A stretch of DNA of 64,000 nt from Simmondsia chinensis (GCA_018398585.1 JAGTTD010000001.1:23753438-23817437); one strand, 5' to 3'. Shown: positions 43,595-54,706, counted from the stretch's first letter. Notes: a model not told the origin generated them from the letters alone. Translations and numbers: made by a program.

Positions 43595-45818
43595 ATGGCA
43601 AAAATCTCATTCGTCATTCATGCTTTCCCTCCTTAGGTGGACAGTCCCATTGAGCAACTAACATGCTTTCTTAACCTGACCCTTTAATTGTCTCTGATGT
43701 TCTTCAAAGCCCAATTGATATCAACATCATCAAAGAGGAACTTTATTCGTTGTCAGAGGATGATCCTTCATCAAACTTGCCATCTTTTGCCCTAGGGCCA
43801 GTCTTTGACCCATCCCACGACATTCCCATTCCTTAAGAATTGTTTCCAGATACTGATGAGTCTCCTCTTCTTTGTGTAGTCTCATTAGGTCATTCTTAAG
43901 GAGGCAGGTGCATTTTCAAGGAAGCGGAGAACTTTACAGGATGGACATTTCCGACCAAGCAATAGCCTGAATTGGTAGATGGATTGATGGTGACCTATGA
44001 TGAAAAATGGAAGCCCTTCGCATTTACGAAGCCATTAGGCTCTCCACCATCGTCCTTAGGTATGATTTCCCCATCGTGACAACACTAACTTGTAGCTAGA
44101 ATGCTTGTTATAATGCTTTTTTCCTCCCCGAGGGCTTTCTAGGAATCACTACGGAGGACATAGTGGCCTTAACAGGTCATTTCCTAGGCAAGAAGAGTTG
44201 CCCCTCGATTCTTTTGTTTCTTAAGAAGCTACAGCTTTTGCCTCCTCCTTCTTTGTCACAGACTTGCTTGGAAGTTATAAGTCTTTTTTCATAAAGTTCA
44301 TAACAGAGGTTCATAACTTAGGGCAAGATTCCAAAGAGGAAGAGGTGTGCTTCTACTTGTTTTGGTTGAACTAGTTTTTCTTTTCAAACTCTTCTAACTC
44401 GGTCTTTAAGTTCCGTAGGACCATGGCCATCAACTTTGCCTTTAGTAATGGCCATTTATCCTTGGGTCAATTGTTTTTTACCCAAGTATACGGTTGCCTC
44501 AGATGCATCATAGCGAAAACCTATGTTGTCCACGTAGATGGTCCTTTGTAGCTGGTCCAACAATGGGCCCAAGCCTATTTCCTCGAGCTATGACCCAGAG
44601 GCCCTTACGCACCCACAAGTGAGCACGTTTCTTGTTTTGCTGAGCAGTTTGCTCACTGTGATGTCTAACTGCCAATAGGATGGTCATTTGACTAATGGCT
44701 AGAGAGATTGATCTCCCCTTGAGATAGGCGAGGGACTCAATGGACTCCCTTCAAGAGAAGGAATCTTGGTCCTGAATGGTTCAAGAAACTGGACCTACAC
44801 AATGATGTCTCAATGGACATCAACTTCCTAATCTGGGAAGCAATCTTATGCGCCCAGGACTTATTCTTTTATCACCAGACTCACCCTGTAGTACAGACAT
44901 ATAGGCCTGGGTCGTTTTCTAGGAAATTTGGTATGGTCCAAGATTTTCCTTTTCCAAGGCCAAGGACCACGGACCAAGGACAATTGGTGGGCCAAGAGGA
45001 CCTCTCTTCAAACTTCCCAGCTTTCAGAGCTTTGTGTCCTAAATCAGGAATTCAGATCTTTTTATGGGTGCATTGTGGCTTGTCGGTACATTCCATGTGC
45101 CACACCACGTTATTTAGCTTGGTATCAAGCCTATTGGTCCTCTTTGGAGACCAGAGGCACCAAGCAATATTTTATGCCCTTTTCTAAGCTTAAAGGTCCT
45201 AGCTTAAGAAAAAGCCAACCAATCAACATCAGACCAACCCCGCAGAAGGCACAATCCGGTAAACAGCCACTTCTAAAGTATACTTCGGTCTAATTTAAGT
45301 GGCTTGAACAAAGATTGATCTATGTTGAATTCTTTTCAGCGTTTATCCAAGCAACCCTCAGTAATGCTAGGACAAGAAGTTTTACCCAAATGCTGCTAGA
45401 AGAGCCCCTCCAGACATCTCTTCACATGCACTCGAGGTTGGTGGTTTAAAGAAGAGGGAGAAAAATGTTGTTCCTCCAATTCTCCCTGCTACCGCAGAAG
45501 AAGAAGAGGCACCCATCTCACAATTAGTCAGTAAAAGAAGAGTCAGATCCCCTGCATTAGAGGTGTTAACTTTTCTCAATTTGTGTTCTCATTCATCTTT
45601 GTTAAAGTAGCTTCTAACATGGCCCTTTACAGCCACAAGAAGAGCTAGCTCCATATTTTATGAAGATGCCAAATTCTCCATCCCAAGAGATTGCACCAGA
45701 GCCTTATGAAGATACTGAATCATTAAGCTTGAGTACTGAAGAAAAAGGTGATATGGCTATCTGAATTATGGAGCCAATCGCAAGTCACCTTCCTGAAGGT
45801 GTTCGCTTCCCAGCTATC
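43595..45818 (+). pseudogene. Plant mobile domain (PMD) ORF, copy C, 5' part
   Basis: It starts MAKISFVIHAFP, like copy B. Stops appear early (43635 onward). PMD core codons are readable in changing frames: IYEAIRLSTIVLRYDFPIV and PEGFLGITTEDIVALTG at 44120-44180. 44813-45187 contains DINFLIWEAILCAQDLFFYH and later TPRYLAWYQAYW in another frame. The Ser/Pro/Glu-rich tail begins near 45400 after a likely intron end (CTTTTCAG at 45340). The chromovirus at 45819 interrupts it, and it continues at 51592. Confidence 0.72.
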
Positions 45819-46221
45819 TGTTAACTTCCAATTCGAAAATTGAGAGTTAATCTTGTAGAAGAAAGAGCTGAGATGAGAAGAGAAGTGAAGGGGATGAGAA
45901 TTAGAGAAGGAGATGAGAAGTAGAGAGAGAATTTCCAAAGGAAATCCGATTTGTTATTGATTGAATGATGACATTACAAGATTTAGATCTATTTATAATA
46001 GATCTTGATACATTGCACTGAGACTCAACCACTTAATCGGCTAAACCTGAATTTGCAGCCAAAACTCAAGCTAGCCGCCACATTTGACTTATTTTGACCT
46101 CTAACTGACTTACGCGCCTAAAAGGGCTGCTAACTAACATTTAAACTCAACACCAACACAAATTTAAAGCAATACACAAAATACAAGACCAATTACAACC
46201 AAAACTTAAAGAATCATAACA
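45819..46221 (-). repeat. 3' LTR, 403 bp
   Basis: TGTTAACTTCC to CATAACA on the plus strand. The minus-strand TATA box (TATTATAAATAG) is at about 45990-46001. Confidence 0.96.
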
Positions 46222-46236
46222 TTCCCTCCCCCTTGA
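46222..46236 (-). other. Polypurine tract
   Basis: TCAAGGGGGAGGGAA on the minus strand directly before the 3' LTR. Confidence 0.88.
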
Positions 46237-46271
46237 GAAGCTCCTTGTCCTCAAAGGGAAAAACTAGGAAA

Positions 46272-46619
46272 TTAGCTCTTCAAGAATGTGAGGTTCTCCC
46301 AAGTCACAAAGCTCTTGTCCAAATTATGCCATTGCACCAAAACTTCTTGCAAAGCACCTTCTTCCATCTGCAATGTTCTTCGACCCTTCACAGCGGCAGG
46401 TTGCAGCAGCAATGTTCCATTAGTTCTAGCTTGAGGTGGCTCCCATGAACTCTTAACTCTATTCTTCACCTGCTTTTTAAGTAAAGATACATGGAACACC
46501 GGGTGAATGTATGATTGAGGAGGTAAGTCAAGTTTGTATGCAACTTTGCCAATTTTCTCCAAAATCTTGTATGGACCAAAGAAGCGAGCACTTAGCTTGA
46601 CATTCTTTCTGACAGCCAA
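46272..46619 (-). pseudogene. Integrase C-terminal domain and chromodomain
   Basis: An open frame of 115 codons: KLSARFFGPYKILEKIGKVA (GPF/GPY region), HPVFHVSLLKKQVK, and a chromodomain at the end, VLVQWHNLDKSFVTWENLTF. It lacks breaks within itself, but a stop separates it from the core upstream. Confidence 0.92.
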
Positions 46620-46853
46620 AGAAGACTGCCTATAAGGTTATAATTTGAGGTAGTCCATATGACCAACTTCTTAATTTTTGTCCACCCTCTTTTTATCAGC
46701 ATAGAACTTCATCCTCGCTTGAGCTTGAAGGAGATTATCTTTAAGAAGTTGCATCATTTGCTTCCTATGCTGCAGAAACTCAGTGGCTGCAGATTCTCAT
46801 TACAATGGTTGCTGCAACATAAATGGAGTAGGAGGTGCATAGCCATACAATGC

Positions 46854-47564
46854 TTAGAAAAGAGTGATGCCAATAGATGCATGTACATGAGTGTTGAACC
46901 AATATTCAGCTAGAGAGAGCCATCGGTTCCATTCTCTAGGCCGAGTGAAAACCATGCTTCGAAGGTATTGCTCAATACATTGGTTAACACGCTTGGTTTG
47001 TCCATCTGTTTGTGGATGATAAGATGAGCTAAGTGCCAATGTAGTGCCCAATAACTTGAAAAACTCCCTTCAAAAATTGCTTGTAAAGATCTTGTCCCGA
47101 TCAGAAACAATGGATTGAGGCAACCCGTGTAACTTGTATATGTTGTCAAGGAAGATCTTTGCTAATCTTTCAGCTGTAATAGGTCGTGTGAGAGCAATGA
47201 AGTGGCTATATTTGGTAAAACGATCCACTACTACCCATATGACTTCCTTGCTTTCAGACCTTGGCAATCCTTCAATGAAATCCATGCTAATATTGATCCA
47301 AGCCCCATCCAGAATGGGAAGAGGTTGAAGAAGCCCCTTGTATCGATGATCCCCCAATTTGGTTTGTTGACACACCTCGCAAGCCTTAAAATAATCACTT
47401 ACTGCCTTTTTCAAGCTTGGCCAACTAAAATAGGCTTTAACCCTTTGATAAGTGCCTTCTACACCAACACGACTTTCCCACGCTAAATTGAGAGAGACTT
47501 GAACAATCTGATTTCGCAATTCTATTGTAGAACCAATATATAGCTTGTTCTGAATTCTGATCAT
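46854..47564 (-). pseudogene. Integrase zinc-binding domain and core
   Basis: 47564-47070 has the RNase H-integrase linker, the zinc domain (GVEGTYQRVKAYFSWPSLKK, CEVCQQTK) and the core with ISMDFIEGLP and IVSDRDKIFTSNF. After a break at about 47060 the core resumes (47051-46854) with SSSYHPQTDGQTKRVNQCIE; the residue that is E in TERVNQ of relatives is K here, so the catalytic E appears lost. Confidence 0.9.
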
Positions 47565-47695
47565 CCCTTTCTACACCGATATGCCTACTGCACTGTCAAC
47601 CTTTTCTGCATCTTTCACGAGGCTAGCAGCCACACACTCTTGGGAAAAAGGATCACCTTCATATGACTTATAAACTTCTTCCATCCATGAAGGAA

Positions 47696-48175
47696 TCACC
47701 ACGGGTATTGCACTGCACAATCCTTGCTCAGCATGCTCAAACTTCCTGGATAAAGCCTCCGCTGCAGCATTCTCCTTGCCTTTTCTATACTCAATGACAC
47801 ATAATCAAGGCCAAGCATCTTCATTAGGCCCTTCTTTTGAATTCTAGCCACAATCATTTGCTCAAGAAGGTGCTTGAGGCTTTGGTGATCCGTTCGAATA
47901 ATGAACTTGTGACCATCCAAGTAAGGCCTCCATTTCTCAACGTCTAGAAGAATTGCTAAGTATTCTTTCTCATATGTCGACATGGCTTGATGCTTGGGAC
48001 TAAGAGCTTGACTCAAATAAGCAATAGGCCTTCCTTGTTGGGAAAGAACAGCCCCTATTCCAAAACCACTTGCATCTGTCTCCAGCACGAAATTTTCAGC
48101 AAAATTAGGCACTGCTAATGCCGGTGCTGCACACATAGCTGACTTGAGGGCCTCAAAAGCAGCCTGAGCCTTCAC
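47696..48175 (-). pseudogene. RNase H
   Basis: 159 codons. Acidic catalytic positions are seen in [17 protein letters not shown], in STYEKEYLAILL and in IRTDHQSLKHLLEQ. It ends after a frameshift near 47800 in the linker to integrase. Confidence 0.92.
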
Positions 48176-48178
48176 TGA

Positions 48179-49186
48179 TCATAAGAAAGCATCTTTCTTT
48201 AGGAGTTCAATTAAAGGTTTTGCAATAGATCCATAACCTCTAATGAACTTCCTATAATACCCAGTCAAACCCAAAAAACCGCTCAATTGCTTCATAGTTA
48301 TTGCAATTGGCCACTCTTGCATTGCTTGGACCTTAGTTGGATCATTAGAAACTCCTTCTTGAGAGATGACATGGCCCAAATACTCGAGCTTAGTCCAAGC
48401 AAACGAGCATTTGGACAGCTTGGCAAAGACCTTGTGCTACCGCATCACCACAAAGACTTCTCTAAGGTGGATGAGGTGATCTTCACAAGAGGAGCTATAA
48501 ATCAATATGTCATCAAAGAAGACTAGCACTAATCTCCTCAACAAACGCTTGAAAATAACATTCAATGCCGCTTGAAAGGTGGCTGGAGCATTTGTTAAGC
48601 CAAAAGGCATAACAACAAACTCAAAATGCCCGTGATGCGTCTGAAAAGCAGTCTTGTATATATCTAGCCCAAGAACTCTGATTTGATGATATCCCTGTCT
48701 CAAATCAAGCTTAGAGAAGAAACATGCTCCATATAACTCATTAAGCAAATCATCTATAACGGGAATTGGAAACTTATCTTTCACTGTCAAAGAATTCAAT
48801 TGGAGATAATCGATGCACATCCTAGCCGACCCATCCTTCTTCTTCACAAGGATCACAGGTGAGGCAAAAGGACTATGGCTTGGTCTAATGAAGCTTATGT
48901 GAAGCAACTCCTCAACTTGTCTCCCAATTTCTGATTTTTGGGCATGAGCATATCGGTATGGCCTGATTTTAATTGGATCAGCATTTGCATGAAGGGGAAT
49001 GGCATGGTCCGCACTCCTTTGAGGAGGAAGGCTCTTTGGTTGCTCAAACATCTTCAAACTCTTCAACCAAGGCATGAACTGCAGGCTGAATGTCCTGCCA
49101 CAGTTCCATAGATAAGATAACAAACAAGTGTCCAAGCCATTGAATTGCTTTCTTCTTGAATCCTCCTTGTAATTGTTTGCCATCAA
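48179..49186 (-). pseudogene. Reverse transcriptase
   Basis: The main frame, 49186-48437 (249 codons), covers [59 protein letters not shown] and the intact catalytic box [11 protein letters not shown]. The thumb and connection follow at 48379-48179 ([20 protein letters not shown]) after a stop near 48435. It is the best preserved RT of the window. Confidence 0.94.
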
Positions 49187-50102
49187 TCAACCGAAGCTGT
49201 GCTTCTTCTGAAATGCCTTGCAATGAGACTTTAGTGCCATGAACCTCAAATGCTACCGTCATTTTATCAAAATCAAACACCACCGGATTGAAAGTTCTCA
49301 TCCAATCTACACCTAGCACCATATCACAACCTCCCAAAGGAAGAACTCTAAAATCAAAATTGAATTGATGATCTTGCATAGACCATGGAAAAGCTTGGCA
49401 CTTGTTTTGAGTAGTTATGGAGTTGCCATCAGCCATTATAACTGCTAATGGATGAGTTTTAGTCACTTAATGCTTCACTTTCTTAATCAACTTGGGATCT
49501 ACAAAGCTATGCATGCTCCCATTATCAATAAGAATAATGATGGAAGTTTTACCAGCCTTTCCTTTGATATGAATGGTATTGTGAGCTCCACTCCTGGTCA
49601 AAGCCTTCATGGAAATCTCAACTTCATCCTCCAACAATTCATCTTGTGAAGAATGCTCATAACTGCCTTCCTCGGCATCTAAATCTTCACTGTCAAAATC
49701 AACTCTTTCTTGGGATCCTCTTGCAGACATTAAGGCCTGAGATTTGCATCTACGACTAGGCTGATAAGGCTGATTGCAACGGAAACATAGCCTCACTGAG
49801 CTCTTATCAACAGCACGCTTGAATCTGGAACCTGAAGCATCCTTCAGCTGTGGTCTGAAGTTACTGCTTTTGATCTTATTCTTGAAAATTGAACTTGCTA
49901 AAGTAGCTTCAATCAACTTAGCCTTGTTGTAAGCATTGGACAACGTCTTAGGACCTATGGCTTTCACCATATTCTTGATCCTAGGCTTCAAACCACTAAC
50001 GAAACAAGAGACATAATATGCCTCTAAATCCTCCGGAGAGATGGATATCATTGACAACAGGTTAGCTCGCAGATTCTCAAACCGGATCATGTAGTTACTC
50101 AC
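49044..50102 (-). pseudogene. Gag C-terminus, zinc knuckle and protease
   Basis: 50102-49467 has the gag core (YMIRFENLRANLL) and knuckle CFRCNQPYQPSRRC, in which the His ligand is R. It ends in the protease, where the family active site DSGS reads DNGSMHSFVDP. After a stop at about 49467 protease continues (49466-49044) with LGGCDMVLGVDWMRT. The frame overlaps RT at 49044-49186. Confidence 0.92.
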
Positions 50103-50111
50103 GGTGGAGGT

Positions 50112-50375
50112 CTAATACACCTTATTAAAACTATCCACAACATCACTTATCTCCTCTTCTCCATATCGTTCACACAATTCTTCTACAAATTGGCCCCAAG
50201 AAAGGTTAGGTTTGCTCTTCAACAAACTATAATACCACACCTCATGATCTCCATGTAAGTGTACTGCAGCTAGCTCAACTTTTTCAGCTTCACTTATGTT
50301 GTAATATTGAAAGTACCGATCACACCTTCTCAACCATGACTCCGGCTGTTTACCATCAAAAGGCTCAATTTCCAC
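50112..50375 (-). pseudogene. Gag central region
   Basis: 87 codons with EIEPFDGKQPESWLRRCDRY, EKVELAAVHLHGDHEVWYYS and SWGQFVEELCERYG, then a stop at 50112. The frame continues directly into the segment at 50102. This matches the pair 4390-4181/4202 of the element at 1-5511. Confidence 0.9.
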
Positions 50376-50582
50376 TCTTGACTACCTGTGAGAACTACTC
50401 CTGCCACTAGATGAAATATCATTACTCACTGATCTTTGCTGAAAATGCTGATCAGGAGGTCTATCTTGATGTTTGAAATCATCAACTGCATTTCTATGGT
50501 GAATAACAGAATTAGGGAGCCTTGAATTCTGATCTGAATTCAAACCACCCAATCTGGAATGAGCTTGTTCTGTGGCTCGATC

Positions 50583-51113
50583 CTAATTCTCTGCAGCAAT
50601 TTCAGCCTGTGGAGGTCGGTCATCAACTGATCGGATCTGAATTGAAGGTCCTGCCTCAGGTTGAATCATTGGAGATTTACCTCGATTCCTTTCTAAACAT
50701 TCAGTCCTGCCATTATGAACTTGCAGTTGAACTACTTCAGCTGGGGGAATGATCTGACTAGCAGGCCTAAGAATCACATTAGCTGAAGATTCTCTTTGCT
50801 CATTAACCTGATGTTGCAATTTCATAAGTTTTGCCTCAATTTACTGCAACCGATCCTCTTTTTTCAGGTCACTTTCCAGCAGTAACTGATGCATGTTTAA
50901 AAGCATTCGCTCCTAAAATTGATCAAACTTCTGATCCAGCTTTTCTACATTGTTAAGGCGATCATGTATGTCTTGAAGATGAGCAGTAGTAAGATTCTGA
51001 GGTCCGGTGGTAATGTTTGCACCAGCTTCTGCAGCATAAGGCGCATCAGAACCAGCAACTGCAGCTGCATAGGTTCCACCAGCTCCCGATCGGGTCCTCA
51101 CACCATCAGCCAT
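50583..51113 (-). pseudogene. Gag N-terminus
   Basis: The start at 51113 gives MADGVRTRSGAGG, as in the related element. The first frame has an Ala-rich part, then a heptad-like DIHDRLNNVEKLDQKFDQF, then a stop. A second frame (50825-50583) is Gln-rich. The segment to 50375 has further stops. Confidence 0.88.
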
Positions 51114-51170
51114 GTTTTGATTGTTTTTTCTTTTGTTTTGCTAGCTCCAATCAAGGAATTGATAGCTTGA

Positions 51171-51187
51171 ACCAGCTTTGATACCAA
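51171..51187 (-). other. Primer-binding site, initiator tRNA-Met type
   Basis: TTGGTATCAAAGCTGGT on the minus strand, one base from the LTR end, identical to that at 5111-5127. Confidence 0.9.
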
Positions 51188-51188
51188 A

Positions 51189-51591
51189 TGTTAACTTCCA
51201 ATTCGAAAATTGAGAGTTAATCTTGTAGAAGAAAGAGTTGAGATAAGAAGAGAAGTGAAGGGGATGAGGATTAGAGAAGGAGATGAGAAGTAGAGAGAGA
51301 ATTTCCGAAGGAAATCTAATTTATTATTGATTGAATGATGAAATTACAAGATTTAGATCTATTTATAATAGATCTTGATACATTGCACTAAGACTCAACC
51401 ACTTAACCGACTAAACCTGAATTTGCCGCCAAAACTCAAGCTAGCCTCCACATTTGACTTATTTTGACCTCTAACCGACTTACGCGCCTAAAAGGGCTGC
51501 TAACTAACATTTAAACTCAACACCAACACAACTTTAAAGCAATACGCACAATACAAGACCAATTACAACCAAAACTTAAAGAATCGTAACA
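51189..51591 (-). repeat. 5' LTR, 403 bp
   Basis: TGTTAACTTCC to CGTAACA on the plus strand, followed by the CTATC target duplication. Confidence 0.96.
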
Positions 51592-52359
51592 CTATCTCGA
51601 GCCATGGTCTTGTGCAAGCTCCCTTTCTACACTTAGGAGGCCCAATCTCTACTAAAGAGATTGGTGAAGGGAAAGGCCACTATAGTTTTTCAATTCTTGA
51701 TGTTTTGAACCATATTTGGTTATAATATGCAAGTCTTATTCTCCAAAAGCTCCTCTTGAGGAAGGTGTATCAGCGGCTGAAAAGTCAGCAACAGGCGCAA
51801 CGATTGAGGCACTTGTTCAATCCTCAACGATGGATGCACCACCACAAGCTCCCACATCAGTGATGCCAATAGAGGCCCCTTCTTCACCTCAAACTGAGGC
51901 CACAGAAGTCAAGGCATTTCTTTTAACCATGATTCCCCTCCAAAATCAAAATCTTGCCTAACTCGTTTTTTGTTGAACTTTTGTCGGTCACTCCTCCCAG
52001 AGCCATTCCTACCCAAAGGATGGGGGAATGTCTTCTCCTTTAGAGAAGTTTGGAGCATTTGGTAGATTAACTTTCCAACAATGGACCAAAAATCCTAAAA
52101 CTATAATGGCTAAGAGAAATCACACATCTCCCTATTTTAACCTTGGCTGACGGGGCCACGTTTCAAGAGGTTATTTCCCTGATAAGATCCCTGAAAGAAG
52201 ATCAAAAGGCAGCTCCCTCTATTTCCTGGGAACTCGAAGTCTTTGAGGAGATAATCTTAAAGGTGAACCAAGATGTCCAATCCTTTTTCAAAGGAAACGA
52301 CATTGCCACGGTGCCATTATAAACCTTGGGCATTCAGCCAGCCTAGATATTAGAATAGG
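51592..52359 (+). pseudogene. PMD ORF copy C, 3' part
   Basis: Sequence after the TSD continues the split unit. An open frame at 51716-51961 is rich in Ala, Ser, Pro, Thr and Glu (SPKAPLEEGVSAAEKSATGA and MDAPPQAPTSVMPIEAPSSP), the sort of low-complexity tail seen in copy A at 36440-36650. It then decays. An LTR inserted at 52360 cuts the unit. Confidence 0.6.
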
Positions 52360-54180
52360 TGTCCTAGAAAATCCCAATTAGTTAATTTTTTAAATATTAA
52401 ATAAATAAAATTATTTTATTTATTTATTCTCTGATTATGTTTTGCGAGTCAAACATGCATGATTTTTTTTCTAAAACGTTCCATTAGATGGACGTTGTCC
52501 CTGATGACGTGTTAGGTTTGGTTTAAGTGGTCAATGAGATTGAACCACAGAAAGACTTAGATCAAACTATTGACATGTATTCAAAGTACGTTCGTAATCA
52601 GTGATAAGTTTGGATAACTTGTCTGATAATACTATAATGTGATACTTTTGATGACTTGTCTTGGTCATGTGGACAGGGATGCAAGAGTATTATGTTGGTA
52701 TTTTCAATAAGATTGGAACACAGAGCAGGACCACTTAAATTTGTTGTTTTTTACTGCTATCAGAATTAATTAATTCTACAAGACGATCACTCTAAACTCG
52801 GGAAATAGTCCGAACTCTTGCATGAAATGTTAAGTGCTTTGATGCCCAGCATAATGCGGTTAAAATTGAACAACCAGGATCTTACATCTTTGGGCAATTG
52901 CATCAAGTGTGGGGGGAACAGATATTTTACTAGGAATCTACAAAGTATGATGTTCCCCTAGTTGATTTGCAAATATACGAACAGATTCTAGAATCTTTGG
53001 CCAAAGTATTCCATATGTTGGACATTTCAAATTAATACAGAAATTGTTAATGTATTATGAATCGTTCGAGAAGGGCGAGTTGGGAACTACAATGACAAAG
53101 GTGAAAAAATAACAGTAGCATTTGAAGTTGTTTTTGCTCACGGATATCTAATAGAGGGGTTAGTCGCAATAATAATAATAAAATTGTTTGAGAAATTCTT
53201 GAGTGAATATATATATTTAATTCTAGAGTGCCGTAAAACTAATTTAGTGGAATTAGGTTTTATTAAATGGTAGTCAATTGTTATCATGAGATGATAATTG
53301 GATTTGGCCCATTTGGAGCTAGAGTTAGATTATCTCCGAGGTCCCTCCGCAAGCCTCAACTTAAGCATTGCTTGAAAATATTTAATTAAACTCATGGGAT
53401 GAACTATTTGTTTAGGAGATGAATGAATTAATTTTCCTAAATATAATTCATGAAATGAATTATTATTCATGAGATGAATAATTTTATTTTTACAAAATAA
53501 TATTTATGAGATTGATTTTATACATTGTGAGAAATTAAATAAATTACACAAAAAAATTATGTAAAACTGTTCCCTGCAGATATAAAAACAAGGGCGCACT
53601 GAAGTGGTCCCCGCGCGGGGCCCACATATTATATATATATTACATGAGTCGCCGATTGATTTTGCAGTGAGGTTTTTGTTTTGTTTTTGATTTAGATTTT
53701 GGAACCTAGTTTTCTCCCACCACTAAAACCTAAAATTATTTTAAGGTTTATTAAATTTATATTTACCATAGTTTTTTCAGAAAAATCATATTTTGAAAGA
53801 TTAAAATATTTTAGCAGCCCACACTCCAGTGCTAATAGAAGTTATTGCGAAAAAGATCTTGAGGTGTCAAGAAATTCTTTCTTTCAATTTCAGATCTACA
53901 AAATCGAAGTTAGGATTTGCACTTCAGGTATGTCTAAATTAAGTCTTTGATATTTATTTTCTTCGTTTTTTTATTTCGTTTATTCTGCATACTATGTTTA
54001 TATTTATTTTATTCATTATTTTGAATGTTATATTATGAGCCTATTAGAGTAAGATGTAGGTCTAATTAAATTGTTTAATTAGATAGCGGCATTAGATTTA
54101 AAATTAAGAATTTCAAATTAGTTTTCCGATGCGCCTGCTCTAGCCGTTTAGGGGAAATTTTTTGAAATACATTCCCAACA
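52360..54180 (+). repeat. 5' LTR, 1821 bp
   Basis: It starts TGTCCTAGAAAATCCC, which is TG, and ends ATTCCCAACA, followed by A and the PBS. Its reverse complement matches 36929-38466. An ORF of 83 codons at 53699-53950 is a chance frame. Confidence 0.85.
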
Positions 54181-54181
54181 A

Positions 54182-54198
54182 TTGGTATCAGAGCCAAC
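54182..54198 (+). other. Primer-binding site, initiator tRNA-Met
   Basis: TTGGTATCAGAGCCAAC one base after the LTR. It contains the full TGGTATCAGAGC complement. Confidence 0.92.
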
Positions 54199-54706
54199 TC
54201 TGAATACGTTAATAATTGACAATAAAACATCAGGTTTGATAAAATTTGGAGTATGTAGAATTACGAAAAAAAGAAATTAGATTTCATTAAAGTAAAAAGA
54301 CTATCCTAAATGTTTTTGTTAAAAGAGTTTAATAACAAGATTGAATATTCATTAAAGTTTTAAATTGTTTAAATTTTAGATGATTCATGATTCAATCAAG
54401 AAGTGTATTCTAAATCGGATCTAATTATATTAGATATTCAAAGAGTTGTACGATTTAGATTATTAGTCGAATGTGATTAGATTATGAACCTAGGTATGAA
54501 ATATTCAATTGTTGATTATATTATGATAATTCAAAGCAAAGAAAACCCCATTGCGTCATTAAAGAATTTATTAACAAGATTGTTGTTCCTCAAATTTAAA
54601 CTGTTTAAATTAGAATAAATTATAATTAAATTAGAGTGCGTATATTTCTAAATAATGTAATAAGATTAGAAATTCAAGTAGTTGAATGACTTAGATATAT
54701 ACAATG
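54199..54706 (+). other. Leader of the 1.8-kb-LTR element
   Basis: AT-rich DNA with no recognisable coding content. The related-looking phrases (AAATTAGATT, TTTAAATTGTTTAAATT) repeat loosely. Confidence 0.5.

Larger units (their letters stand above)
45819..51591 (-). mobile_element. Complete Ty3/gypsy chromovirus with perfect TSD
   Basis: Both LTRs are 403 bp (45819-46221 and 51189-51591) with 18 differences by eye (about 4.5 percent). The target-site duplication CTATC is exact (45814-45818 and 51592-51596). PBS, gag, zinc knuckle, protease, RT, RNase H, integrase, chromodomain and PPT all occur in order on the minus strand. Total 5773 bp. It is closely related to the element at 1-5511. Several stops and frameshifts remain, so it is not active as it stands. 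Its insertion splits the tail of PMD ORF C. Confidence 0.96.
52360..54706 (+). mobile_element. LTR element of unknown superfamily, 5' LTR and leader only
   Basis: A 1821-bp LTR (52360-54180) is followed by a near-perfect initiator tRNA-Met PBS and about 510 bp of leader with no ORF, then the RRM-bearing element is inserted at 54707. The remainder must be beyond the window. Without pol, the superfamily is not determinable. The possible TSD left partner is ATAGG (52355-52359). Confidence 0.8.

Noticed and set aside
44813..45293. Two overlapping ORFs as new genes
   Set aside because: Both are pieces of the third PMD copy in shifted frames; they align to 41350-41730 of copy B.
52355..52364. Confirmed TSD for the 1.8-kb-LTR element
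   Set aside because: Only the left flank ATAGG is visible; the right end is outside the window.
53699..53950. 83-codon plus-strand ORF
   Set aside because: It is inside the 1.8-kb LTR and its composition follows AT-rich non-coding sequence.
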